Of a DNA stretch of 64,000 nt, positions 39,701 to 47,569 are shown in pieces (position 1 is the stretch's first letter; each line of letters starts with the position of its first letter). A program made the translations under genes and the position numbers. The notes under the pieces are model-generated. The model was not told where the DNA came from. It did no database searches and worked only from the letters and a program-made list of their open reading frames with translations. Where the stretch lies: positions 40,422,019 through 40,486,018 of the forward strand of contig CM049306.1 in the NCBI GenBank assembly GCA_026874595.1, given 5' to 3'. This DNA is from Sipunculus nudus. Lineage: Eukaryota > Annelida > Sipuncula > Golfingiida > Sipunculidae.

Positions 39701-40426
39701 CCAGCTGCATAATTGATTATCATTCATCAAGCCTTGAATTAGACAAGCTGACCTATTTCAAGTATTTGTATAGACGCAATGTACTATTCAAAAATAAAAA
39801 TATTATATGTATTGTTTATGTATGACTAAATTAAAAATATCATTATATTATCAGGGGCTACAAGTTCAAACTATAAATAAACAAAATTTAAACTATTACA
39901 TTAAATACATTGCTAGACCTTGGTTTTAAGATTTGTTACAAGGAATGAGAGTATTTAGAGTCCAAATAATTGAAGGCACTAGGAATAATAATATTTGCAA
40001 GTCCACATCTTTTAAGAATGGCCCCTGCGTCAAGTATGGACAGTGCACCGCTAGTTTAAATCCCAGTGCCAGGTAGTCATTGGCATTGGTATCATATTAA
40101 TTGCGTTTTAACTCCATGACATGAGAAGGCCAGTTTGAGAACATGTTGATTCTAAAATAATGTTAGAATACACAATTGATTAAGCTTTAAAAACATGATT
40201 TTCGAAGTTCTATGAAACTTACAGCAGCTGGACAAGTCATTGTCAAATGGACAGATCCGCCCGACAGGAACCCGAAGCCATAGCTTGTCAAACTGTGGTA
40301 ACTTGTGTGGCCAGGTCGGTTGTACCAGACGGAAATTTCTCGTGAAAACAATCTTGAATGTACAGAATTCACCAAGAAAAACATCACCAACATTCTTGGC
40401 AACATTGTTCTGTAGTCTTGTCCCAT
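19274..40426 (-). CDS. GOST / lung-seven-transmembrane protein, GPR107-like architecture (8 exons, 501 aa)
   Basis: Join on the minus strand: 40426-40223, 33773-33714, 33337-33080, 31517-31377, 30743-30644, 29386-29240, 24534-24473, 19807-19274. Every junction is GT-AG, phases agree, and the lengths sum to 1506 nt. The protein begins with a signal peptide (about residues 8-24). A lumenal domain follows to about residue 190, with six cysteines (65, 81, 101, 119, 154, 173) and an N-S-S sequon at 127. Seven membrane segments lie near 196-219, 228-248, 274-291, 299-319, 323-341, 388-409 and 413-434, with a tail of about 67 residues. Family hallmarks seen are the P-L-P-x-I-Y entry to TM1, the L-L-F-F-I...G-W-G-V-L block of TM3, and F-R-L-R-N-F-D-P-Y after TM7, comparable to the end of GPR107/GPR108. 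Family members act in Golgi/endosomal trafficking; this protein's role is unknown. GPR107/108 orthology is not certain: the TM3-TM5 stretch is shorter than in GPR107. Other GOST members (TMEM87, TMEM145, TMEM181) remain possible. Confidence 0.85.
19990..20480. repeat. Degenerate repeat with TTTAAGACC phrases (GOST last intron)
   Basis: Repeated phrases such as TTTAAGACC and TTAAAGACC between CAGGGTTCCTGCAACC near 20018 and CAAGGCCCCACAGG near 20462 suggest a decayed element. Family unknown. Confidence 0.35.
21167..23957 (+). mobile_element. Family D element, copy D1 (2.8 kb)
   Basis: The 5' end is AACAAG, then palindrome GGCCTACAGGCC (21172-21183), then ATGCGAACCTGTGCA. The 3' end is GCATAAGCTCACAGGTTCGC (23931-23950) then TAAAAAA; GCGAACCTGTG at the left is the exact reverse complement of CACAGGTTCGC at the right. 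An internal end-like copy, GCTCACAGGCTCACTAAAAA, sits near 22568-22587. The interior contains GAGTGAACTCTTGACCTG repeats (21600-22160). Confidence 0.65.
21600..22165. repeat. Short degenerate repeats inside D1
   Basis: Phrases of the type CTGCACTGAGTGAACTCTTG plus ACCTG recur at least six times, and GATCACATG-containing units recur near 22000-22100. Confidence 0.7.
24473..24534 (-). CDS. GOST gene exon 7: 62-nt microexon, TM4
   Basis: Found by looking for the missing TM4 segment. It has a pyrimidine-rich acceptor (TTATTATCTTTTTCAG), then 62 nt, then a GTAAGT donor. Entering in phase 1 it completes Leu304 and adds 20 hydrophobic codons (L-F-A-I-F-A-T-S-L-L-C-V-Y-W...), leaving in phase 0. It restores the exact frame between exons 6 and 8. 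Confidence 0.75.
24589..24820. mobile_element. MITE with perfect 21-bp TIRs beside GOST exon 7
   Basis: It begins TGGGCCCTGCTTTGAGTGAC and ends with the exact reverse complement, GTCACTCAAAGCAGGGCCCA. 232 bp, no ORF. No convincing target duplication is seen. It ends 55 nt upstream (in transcript sense) of the exon 7 acceptor. Confidence 0.7.
25055..26991 (+). mobile_element. Family B element, copy B1 (1.94 kb)
   Basis: The 5' end is ACTAGATATTTCTT, hairpin GGCACCGCAGGTGCC (25069-25083), then GTATCCTCAGACA. The 3' end is a hairpin GTATCCCAACTTTG/TCTGGGGATAC (26967-26991). The interior is built of modules with GTGACCTTGACCTTTGACC, including exact TGACCTTTGACCT at 25923, 26341 and 26486. Confidence 0.8.
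27622..27880 (+). repeat. Possible tRNA-derived SINE
   Basis: GGATGGTGTAATGGTTAGGG resembles a tRNA A-box region. A degenerate B-box-like GAATCTCGGTCAGTCC lies about 40 bases later, then a non-tRNA tail. It is too diverged to be a tRNA gene. Confidence 0.4.
29240..29386 (-). CDS. GOST gene exon 6: TM3
   Basis: 147 nt, phase 1-1, residues 255-304. It has an N257-T-S sequon in the TM2-TM3 loop, consistent with that loop being lumenal. TM3 contains L-L-F-F-I-M-L-V-A-A-E-G-W-G-V-L, which aligns with the corresponding GPR107 helix. The donor is T|GTAAGT. Confidence 0.85.
30644..30743 (-). CDS. GOST gene exon 5: TM2
   Basis: 100 nt, entering in phase 0 and leaving in phase 1, residues 222-255. 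TM2 is a valine/leucine-rich helix at about 228-248. The single left-over G joins GG of the next exon to give Gly255. Confidence 0.85.
31377..31517 (-). CDS. GOST gene exon 4: lumenal linker and TM1
   Basis: 141 nt, phase 0-0, residues 175-221. Residues 191-199 (E-M-P-L-P-V-I-Y-M) match the E-x-P-L-P-x-x-Y entry into TM1 of the GPR107 group; the hydrophobic helix runs to about residue 219. The acceptor has a long pyrimidine tract and the donor is AAG|GTAAGA. Confidence 0.85.
33080..33337 (-). CDS. GOST gene exon 3: main lumenal domain
   Basis: 258 nt, phase 0-0, residues 89-174. It contains four of the six lumenal cysteines (101, 119, 154, 173) and the sequon N127-S-S. The block H-Y-V-F-M-L-L-Q-C has alternating hydrophobicity expected of a beta-sandwich strand. 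The donor is CAG|GTATGA. Confidence 0.85.
33663..33704. repeat. (AT)n microsatellite in GOST intron 2
   Basis: About 42 bases of AT dinucleotides with one AAA interruption, adjacent to the exon 2 donor. Confidence 0.9.
33714..33773 (-). CDS. GOST gene exon 2 (20 codons)
   Basis: A 60-nt phase 0-0 exon encoding residues 69-88, including lumenal Cys81. The acceptor follows a T-rich tract ending TTTCAG; the donor is GTAATA. An (AT)n tract starts about ten bases downstream of the donor, inside the intron. Confidence 0.75.
34135..37223 (+). mobile_element. Family A element, copy A5 (GOST intron 1)
   Basis: Near full-length partner of A3. The 5' palindrome is GACCCATGGGTC then GCGCTCAGCTGA; the 3' hairpin (37197-37223) is followed by TAAAAAT. 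Same orientation as A3, opposite to the GOST gene. Differences from A3 include a poly-G expansion (about 35702-35720) and a local duplication near 35030-35150 (TAGAATTGTTGCAAAAGTTG repeated). Confidence 0.85.
37697..37757 (+). repeat. 3' terminus of a possible fifth hairpin-ended family (E)
   Basis: GGACAGACAGACAGAC, then about 17 bases, then a hairpin with arms TCCCCA (37730-37735) and TGGGGA (37748-37753), then TAATAA. This is the same order (microsatellite, hairpin, A-rich tail) seen at the 3' ends of family A. No matching 5' end was located. Confidence 0.4.
37760..40222. other. GOST intron 1, proximal part
   Basis: Intronic sequence with no recognisable exon. Frames up to 108 codons (for example 38922-39248 minus) show no domain, signal or splice support. 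Confidence 0.45.
40223..40426 (-). CDS. GOST gene exon 1: signal peptide and start of lumenal domain
   Basis: It encodes residues 1-68. The first in-frame ATG is at 40426; other in-frame Met codons follow at residues 8, 12 and 15, and a start at Met8 would give a more typical signal peptide. The hydrophobic core M-L-V-M-F-F-L-V precedes a likely cleavage after V-H-S. Residues 51-62 (F-G-F-L-S-G-G-S-V-H-L-T) resemble the G-G-containing beta-strand near the start of GOST lumenal domains. The exon ends at a strong GTAAGT donor in phase 0. A second frame is open through the same exon but would end out of phase with exon 2, so it was rejected. Confidence 0.75.
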
Positions 40427-40620
40427 TTGCAATATTCTGTATGATGCAATCTGTATTTTTCGTCACACACCCTACTGATTTTTCTGACAGTTACTCGTTG
40501 AGAGCCGGCGCAAACCAGTTTTGTCAGCTGTTGTTTAGGGTCTATGCAAATAAGCTAACCCCGGGCACCACGCACGCGCACTGCCCAAGTAAATAAATAT
40601 TCAAATTAGCCATGTGAACT
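40427..40620 (-). promoter_or_regulatory. Possible promoter / 5' UTR of the GOST gene
   Basis: Upstream of the first ATG the sequence is locally GC-richer than its surroundings. It contains an exact octamer ATGCAAAT at 40544-40551 and a GCACGCGCAC stretch resembling an NRF1 site at about 40570-40580. No TATA box stands out. Position and composition suggest a promoter, but the transcription start cannot be placed and an upstream non-coding exon is possible. Confidence 0.3.
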
Positions 40621-41331
40621 GCAGCGGCTGCCCGTTTGCAGGTCCTGGCCTTTTAGCGGCCCTTCTAACCAGGGTTCTGTTACACAAGACGGTAAATGGT
40701 CATGTTGCAGGGGAACAAAACCTTAACGTGACCGAGCTTGTAGTTCTGCTAAGGCACCACCCAGCCCAAATTGACCTGACCTGGCTTGTTTTTACACTTA
40801 GCCCGAAATGCATACGTCCACACATACCGGTTTAAAAGTTATGCCTTATATTGTTATGGAGACGAGGCCACCCTCAATTTATTATTTAAAAATGCGAGTC
40901 ATGCTAAGCAAGGGAGTGCATGAACTTTGAAGGGTGATTTCTTGTAAAATTATATGGACCTTATCCCAATTTTATCAACATTTCTCGAATCAATAAGCAT
41001 GATTAATTGTATTCAATACGGTACGTAGGGCCTAAACATAAATAACCTTACGTAAGCTTGTCCAAATGTGTAACTTTTTTTATTCAAGTGTGCCATATAG
41101 GTACAGTAAGACTTATTGTAAGTGACACTTGGTCTGAAAGAATCAATCTCAAGAAATGACAGAGCGGGTTCCATGAGGCCAGATTGGCCCGAAACACGAC
41201 ACTTTGGTCGTTTCAAAAACACCACATCCATTTTTTAATGGTCATTTTCTGATATTTATTAATACACAGCACTCATGATCAAATTGAAGTTTATGGTTGC
41301 TGCATGTTAGGGTACGTATTTGTCCAATAAT
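40620..41331. other. Intergenic, upstream of the GOST gene
   Basis: Single-copy-looking sequence. No gene recognised. Confidence 0.4.
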
Positions 41332-41699
41332 CAGGGTTGGCACAATCTTCCCGGAGGGAAGGGAAGGGAAGAAATACTTTCTTCCCGGAAGGGAAGAAAT
41401 ACTTTCTTCCCACCATTTCTTCCCAGGGAAGAAATAGATTTACAACATACCTGTCATTCACGTTGTTCAAGTGACATTTTGGCATATCATATTTGTGCAA
41501 ATCAGAGAGACAACTTTTGTTATATAAAAAGCTTGCAAACAGACCCTTAGTAGGTGATTGTTATGTGATTTGAGTGATGGGGCTGGATGGTATAGTCTTT
41601 AGCCGAGTTGTTGTTGCTGGTGCTGAATGCTTGGCTTCTGCTGAGTGATTAAGATGAGTACATACACTGCAGGGATGGAGTTTGGCTTGTAGAGTTGAG

Positions 41700-41965
41700 C
41701 TGGTGTTTGGCTGAATAATTAGGATGAACTCAACATGAGTACATACCCTGCAGGGGTGGAGTTTGGCTTGGACAGTTGAGCTGAGTAATTAGGATGAACT
41801 CAACATCAACTCACACTCCAGTGGACTTGAGCTGGTGTTTGGGTGAATAATTAGGATGAACTCAACATGAGTACATACCCTGCAGGGGTGGAGTTTGGCT
41901 TGGACAGTTGAGCTGAGTAATAAGGATGAACTCAACATCAACTCACACTCCAGTGGTGCCTGCAC
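41700..41965. repeat. Tandem repeat inside the hAT element (about 132-bp period)
   Basis: The block with TTAGGATGAACTCAACATGA and TACATACCCTGCAGGGGTGG occurs near 41719 and again near 41851, with shorter partial copies on both sides. Confidence 0.8.
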
Positions 41966-42218
41966 TGTGGGGTTGGTTTTCCAGCTGAGTAATTAAGATG
42001 AGCTCAAGCTGAGTTCATATTGAGTAACTGCTCACTAATGAGTAGATTACTTAGTTACTGGTCTAGAGGAGGGCTGATATAACCTGACCATATAAAACAT
42101 TGACATAACTGATCTGCCTCAGTCTGGATGAGTGAGATAAAGTGTCAGTGTCACTGTTCTCAGTTTGTCAGTTTGATGATTTTATAATGTACAAGGGTGG
42201 CAGGAATAGGAAGCCAGT

Positions 42219-42419
42219 ATGGGCTCACTACACAGAAGTCCAGACAGATTAGCAGTGAATCTCCACACAGCATGTGCATCCTCTGCATCCATTGAACGCG
42301 TGTTCTCAACCATGGGTATGGTCCAGTCAAAACTTCGAAACAGACTTGGTGTGGAGCGTACAAATAAGCTTGTGTTTGCATACAGGATGCTGCGTGGAAG
42401 CCATGTTTTGGACTATTGA
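42219..42419 (+). pseudogene. hAT transposase C-terminal (dimerisation) fragment
   Basis: 66 codons. The segment S-A-S-I-E-R-V-F-S-T-M-G, then S-K-L-R-N-R-L-G, then K-L-V-F-A-Y-R-M-L-R-G matches the conserved C-terminal hAT dimerisation region (S-x-x-E-R-x-F-S ... L-R-N-R-L). It ends at a stop after D-Y. The catalytic RNase-H-like part and any zinc finger are absent, so this is a remnant. Confidence 0.85.
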
Positions 42420-42897
42420 ATTCAGTGTTCTGTATAAAATATTAGTCTAGATTGAGTGTTTATATATGAATAACAATGTGTACATATTGAACAACAGATA
42501 CATTATTCTGTGGCTCTGTTATATCTGCATGTTTGGCTATGTTATATATTATTAATAAAGGTTTGTGGGAAAATGTGGACAAAAGTCATTAGTTTCTTCC
42601 CTAACTTCCTTTTCTTCCCAGAAACTTCCTTTTCTTCCCAGAAACTTCCTTTTCTTCCCTGGGAAGGGAAGAAATACCTTTCTTCCCGGAAGTTTGCCAA
42701 CCCTGCCAATAATAATAATTAATATAGTGTTTATATAAGCAGAGTAGTACTCAATTTATCTGTTATCAGTTTAAAATTCAAGGCTGCATATATGTTTTGT
42801 CACGGAGCCCGACAATGTATATAGTATACGTATGTCACTTCAGTCTTGGTCAGGACAACATTTATGTTAAGAAATTAACAGTGACTTTATTATTTGC

Positions 42898-43060
42898 AGT
42901 GATGCAGTCTTGTCCACAACATCCGAGTCCGAGTGCAAGTCTGAGTCCAGGCTACTCGAGTCCGAGTCGGTCCGAGTCCTCGAGTTTCTAGTCCACTTGA
43001 AGTCCACCCTCTTTGAGTCCGACTATTTGAAACCCGAGTCCATGTCCGAGTCCAATACAA
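42898..43060. repeat. Degenerate (GAGTCC)n minisatellite
   Basis: GAGTCCGAGTCC-type hexamers and variants run from about 42922 to 43045. CAGTGATGCAG at 42909 may be the end of a mobile element that carries them. Confidence 0.7.
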
Positions 43061-43238
43061 ATCTCCTTATAAAAAAAAATCAAATGGAAATTTGAGATGT
43101 ATGATTTAAGTTGTTATAGTATATATACACTTGCTTTTTAATTTAATGTTTTATAATATATATATATATATGTATATATATAAAGCCAGTCAGTAAATAT
43201 TAAGGTGATCCGACTTACCTGTCCAGAAAAAAATAACA

Positions 43239-43583
43239 GTAAGGCCTAAATAAAAAAAAGGTATGGTTCTCAGGCACTTTTTTCAGAAATCAATGCGGGC
43301 GGGCGCTTTTTTTATTTTAAATTTTTTTGTATGTTTCGATAAAAATGTCAAATGATAAAGGAAAAGCATGAAAATAACAGTTTCATTTTGCTAAATAAGT
43401 GAAAGCATTACAAAACTATGGAAATTGTATGGTTTTATCTTCTTGAAAGAAATATGGGAACGGCAGCAGCTCAAAATTGGAAAGTTTTTGTTGAAAATCA
43501 AAATAAAAAGTTTTGATGCGGGGGTTTAAAATTGATGCGGGCGGTGCCTGAGAACCATACATTTAATTTTTTTTGGCCTAACA
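43239..43583. mobile_element. MITE with about 40-bp imperfect TIRs
   Basis: Left end GTAAGGCCTAAAT, A-run, then GGTATGGTTCTCAGGCAC. Right end GTGCCTGAGAACCATAC, then ATT/T-run, then GGCCTAAC. The inner arms GGTTCTCAGGCAC and GTGCCTGAGAACC are exact reverse complements. GATGCGGGCGG-type motifs occur near both ends. No ORF. Confidence 0.65.
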
Positions 43584-44324
43584 GACTCGGAAGTAGCCTT
43601 TTATAGACTTCACGTATACTTTGGACCGATCAAGTGCCTCTAACTATATACCCTTTTATCTCTTGATATTTTTTTCTGTTTTGATCTTAAGAAGAGGGTC
43701 CTTTGGTAAATTTAAATAAATGACTATTTAGTAAGCGTTTTATTTATGATCATCGCCAACACATTTTTGTCAGAGAAAGTCTATTATATATACTATTAGA
43801 TATACAAGACTACCCTATCTGTAATAGGTATACACATATTTTTAATCTTAAAATATCTTTTTCTCTTCAGCAGTCAATATACATAGTTTTTACCATTCCC
43901 TTATATGAACCACATTCACGATGATACTACCCCAAGAGTTCCAGATCTGTATCACACGAATCGCGCACGTGGACACCAGCTGTGCATGCATCCATGGGTG
44001 GTTCATCATCCACGTCCCCGTGGTACATCTAGGGCAGCCACTGAAGTGTACATTCATCATATCATTCACACGCGTTGTTTTGAATTTTCCACCAATGTCA
44101 GTCGTATATATACACCACGTGCTATCGTAGCCACCAGTATATATATGCATGAAAATTAACATCCAAAATTATACTGGAATAAGAAATATTATTATACAAT
44201 TCATCTTAACTTCATAACGGTTAATATGCTCCACTGGATGTGGTTAATTTAACATTATAAATGTTTTGCTTTGCGTGCCAGTTGTATTAAATAATAGCTT
44301 ATTAATGCAGAAGCACTACGTACT
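43584..44324. other. Intergenic; unexplained GC-richer block at 43905-44160
   Basis: Between 43905 and 44160 the composition is more balanced than its surroundings and three overlapping frames on both strands are open for over 200 nt. None has a recognisable domain or splice context. Confidence 0.35.
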
Positions 44325-44352
44325 GGGGGGGGGGGGGGGGGGGGGGGGGGGG
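44325..44352. repeat. Poly-G run (28 G)
   Basis: An uninterrupted homopolymer. Length is uncertain because such runs are hard to sequence. Confidence 0.9.
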
Positions 44353-45009
44353 CTTTTTTAGCCACCGTAACGTTTTAGGCTAAGGCTTAAAGACAAATTT
44401 TTGCGGGCTGGACCTCACCCCCTTTTCGGACCTTGGACCATTTTTTTTTCCATTAGTCCTAGTGGGTTAGTGTTTACATCAGTGCGTCTGTCTGAGTGTT
44501 TCAGTGCCAGTGCAGGGATTTAATGTTAACGTGATTTTTTTCTATAGACGAGTCAGTCATAATATCTATCTATCTATATTTATTTATAAAAGTACATAAC
44601 GCCTTCATGACGGATTTTTGAGCTTGTTTATCTACATGCTGTTAATAAACACGATCCATACGCCAATTTGAACAAAACGAAAACAACATGTACCCTAAGG
44701 CGGTTGGTTAGATATACGTAAGCAAGTTGAAAGGTCGCTTTAGCTGCAAAACACCCTTAATAAAAAACACTGCTTCTTAAGGTGAGGTCCTTGTTGAACC
44801 CCCCCCCCCACATATATAAACATATAAACTCAAAAACAAAAGAGCAGCTTTTGATCGGCGTTTTCTTCCCCTTTGTTTTTACAAATATTGAGTTAAGGGT
44901 ACAGTCAGTCATCTACTAACGCCAAAGGGATCAAAGGTTCAGTTATACATTAGAAGTTAAATACATTATAACATTCAGAACCTATATAGCCTGTATATAG
45001 ATGTTATAC

Positions 45010-45247
<238 letters not shown>

Positions 45248-46674
45248 ATAGTGTCTGCAGGCTAAACCATACATGATTGCAGGCTAAACCATTAGAATAC
45301 TGGTGTTTATACCTTAAAATATATAGCCTATATCGTAAGTAGAGTATTTTGGCTAGTATGTATATATTAATGTAATTGTCAATCACTTTCTGATACGTTT
45401 TATTTGTCTTATAAGATTTTAATAAGTGCGTCATTTTCATTAAGGAACCTGTAAAAGCAGGTCATACCTGGGCGCAGGTGTTTATTCTATTCATGGATTT
45501 TTTTTCACCAACCCTAATTCCAAGTTCCATTTTGCAAAGAGATGAAACATAAAATCACATCTTAAACATTTCCGTTATAAATATCTTACACCGAAAATTG
45601 TATATTTAATATTAAAAAAAAAATTTTAATATGCTCCCCTAATTCATATCAATTTAAAATTCCTATATAAGAGCGATTTAAAATTAACAGATGCATGCAA
45701 GGGATGACATATATATCCCAAATCAAAGGTTACACAGGTTTAGGTTTCTTTTGAATAAACGGTTGTATAGCTGCCTGGTGCACGTAATTCAAAATATACA
45801 GAGGGGATCCCGCTCTTTTTTTAAGAATAAAAGTGTACATCCTGCATGACGTATGGTTGATGGCATTGGCGTAAAAGAGCACACTGTTAAAAAACAGTCG
45901 CTTATTACAACATTACGTTCAATGCACGGCCGCTCAGTGCTCCTGTAAAGTTCGGGCTTGGTCGCGTGCCGTTCCTGTATTGAATACGTGGCTATCTAAA
46001 TGGGAAATAATTACTGGTTGTTTGCACGTATAATTTTGGACAACTCCCTTTAGTGATCATTTATTTGACATGGTTTATGAGTGTTTATATACCGATCTTG
46101 GCAATGCACATGTGACCTTGGTGGGTGCATTTTAATGTATATTTTACTGGCGGAATTTCCGCCAGTGCCTTAATTTAATTAGGACTTTCCACTGGCGCGA
46201 GTTGGGATGACGTTATCAAGACGTATCGCATGAATCATGGGTTTTTCCCATTCAGAGTAGTAATTATATATTTATATAGACAGAATGTTTAGAATAACCA
46301 TAATGTTCTCTATGTTTTCTCCTTAATACTTTTTCTCATATGTGAGTGTATGTGTAACAAAATTAGAATAAATTTTGGCAGTATCCAGAGCTTAGTTAAA
46401 AAGCTTCTGGGACTGGGAAAGGCGCACGGTCTTGCATTATTTCTCCTTTCTTTTCAATTACAACACTAAATTGTAGACCTACCAAGAGCGAATCTTGATC
46501 TTAAATGGTTAAATACAATATGTCTTTGTTTCATATACTATCATTAACCTTATTATAACATATAGCCCAGCAGTAGGCCCAGTAAACTAAAATAAAGAAC
46601 CAGTTGCACTACTAGCAAATGTAACACAAAGAAATAATGTCAACTCTGACTGTTTCTGCTTTAAAAGCAGGTAT

Positions 46675-46680
46675 TTTATT
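46675..46680 (-). terminator. Candidate poly(A) signal for TMEM230
   Basis: AATAAA on the minus strand, about 750 nt after the stop. Other A/T-rich matches are possible in this composition, so it is only a candidate. Confidence 0.25.
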
Positions 46681-46816
46681 TGTTTTAAATATCATTAATC
46701 TACCTTATATACAGTGAAGTGTGTGACCTAACAATAAAATTACATATGGATCACAGACATATGTAAAAATGACTTATCAATAAGACCTCAACCTCTGATA
46801 TCAAGACAAGAAAATT

Positions 46817-46818
<2 letters not shown>

Positions 46819-46861
<43 letters not shown>
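46819..46861. repeat. (TC)n(AC)n microsatellite
   Basis: About 22 bases of TC repeats directly followed by about 20 bases of AC repeats. Confidence 0.95.
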
Positions 46862-47431
46862 ATATTACGGCATGTATACAAAGTGCTGAATAATTCATCA
46901 TTCATACTGGGTGGTCTCACAGAGAACCAAAACAACAAAAGGTTAATAAATCACATGGGGGGATATTGTAATAGCAAAATAAGTGTTGACTTGTGACAAA
47001 CACCGGATTTACAAAAGTTTTATAAGAGATGAGACAAAAAAAAGAGCATCTTCCACAATTTAAATCTTGAAATCTAGGGGGTGATATTTAACTGGGATAT
47101 GATCAAGCTCAAGTGTGCAACAAATGAAAAAGCATTGAAAAAATACAAGTGACAAATTGATTAAAACTGTGGAAACCATGCACATAATTACTCAATAGGA
47201 ATATAAATCATAATTTTAATGATCAATAAGACATTACATAACATATGCAACAAATAAAAAGTACTGTTTTCTCATCTCTCTTCACTCACTAACAACTTGA
47301 TTTATCTTTGCAGTACAGCTGTGACTGCTATAAATTCAAATAGTGTTCAATGTTAATTTTTCTACAGATAACCCTCCCCACCCCCCATCCCATTTCCCAT
47401 AAATTACTGGTCCAATCAGAAGGCTGACTAG

Positions 47432-47569
47432 TCAGTCATAGTCAGGAATATCTTCATATGAGAAGCCTTGGTACCCCCTGTAGGCATAATATGCTATTCT
47501 GACATGGTACGCTCCTGGTACAAACATTAAGCCACCCAGTATTATAAGGGGCCATGTCCGGTCTGCATA
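47432..47569 (-). CDS. TMEM230: TMEM230 last coding exon: TM2 and C-terminus
   Basis: 138 nt including TGA. It starts Y-A-D-R-T-W-P and contains the conserved [13 protein letters not shown] segment and S-Y-E-D-I-P-D-Y-D end. The match to the family is strongest here. Confidence 0.95.
   Translation of the reverse strand, partial: YADRTWPLIILGGLMFVPGAYHVRIAYYAYRGYQGFSYEDIPDYD

Larger units (their letters stand above)
41332..42705 (+). mobile_element. hAT-type DNA transposon, internally deleted, with intact 8-bp TSD
   Basis: The ends CAGGGTTGGCA and TTGCCAACCCTG are inverted repeats. Exactly outside them, CCAATAAT occurs at 41324-41331 and again at 42706-42713, an 8-bp target duplication as expected for hAT. 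Both ends have clustered CTTCCC/GGGAAG motifs (41345-41430 and 42590-42690), typical of subterminal transposase-binding repeats. Inside are a minisatellite and one transposase fragment. At about 1.4 kb with only the last transposase segment, it is non-autonomous. Confidence 0.9.
45250..47431. other. Intergenic / TMEM230 3' UTR
   Basis: Nothing recognisable apart from the (TC)n(AC)n tract, a palindrome at 46146-46166, and the probable TMEM230 3' UTR on the right. Confidence 0.4.

Noticed and set aside
40152-40466. Alternative 104-codon reading of GOST exon 1
   Set aside because: It lacks an ATG start and would leave exon 1 out of phase with exon 2. The overlapping frame starting at 40426 has a signal peptide and fits every downstream junction.
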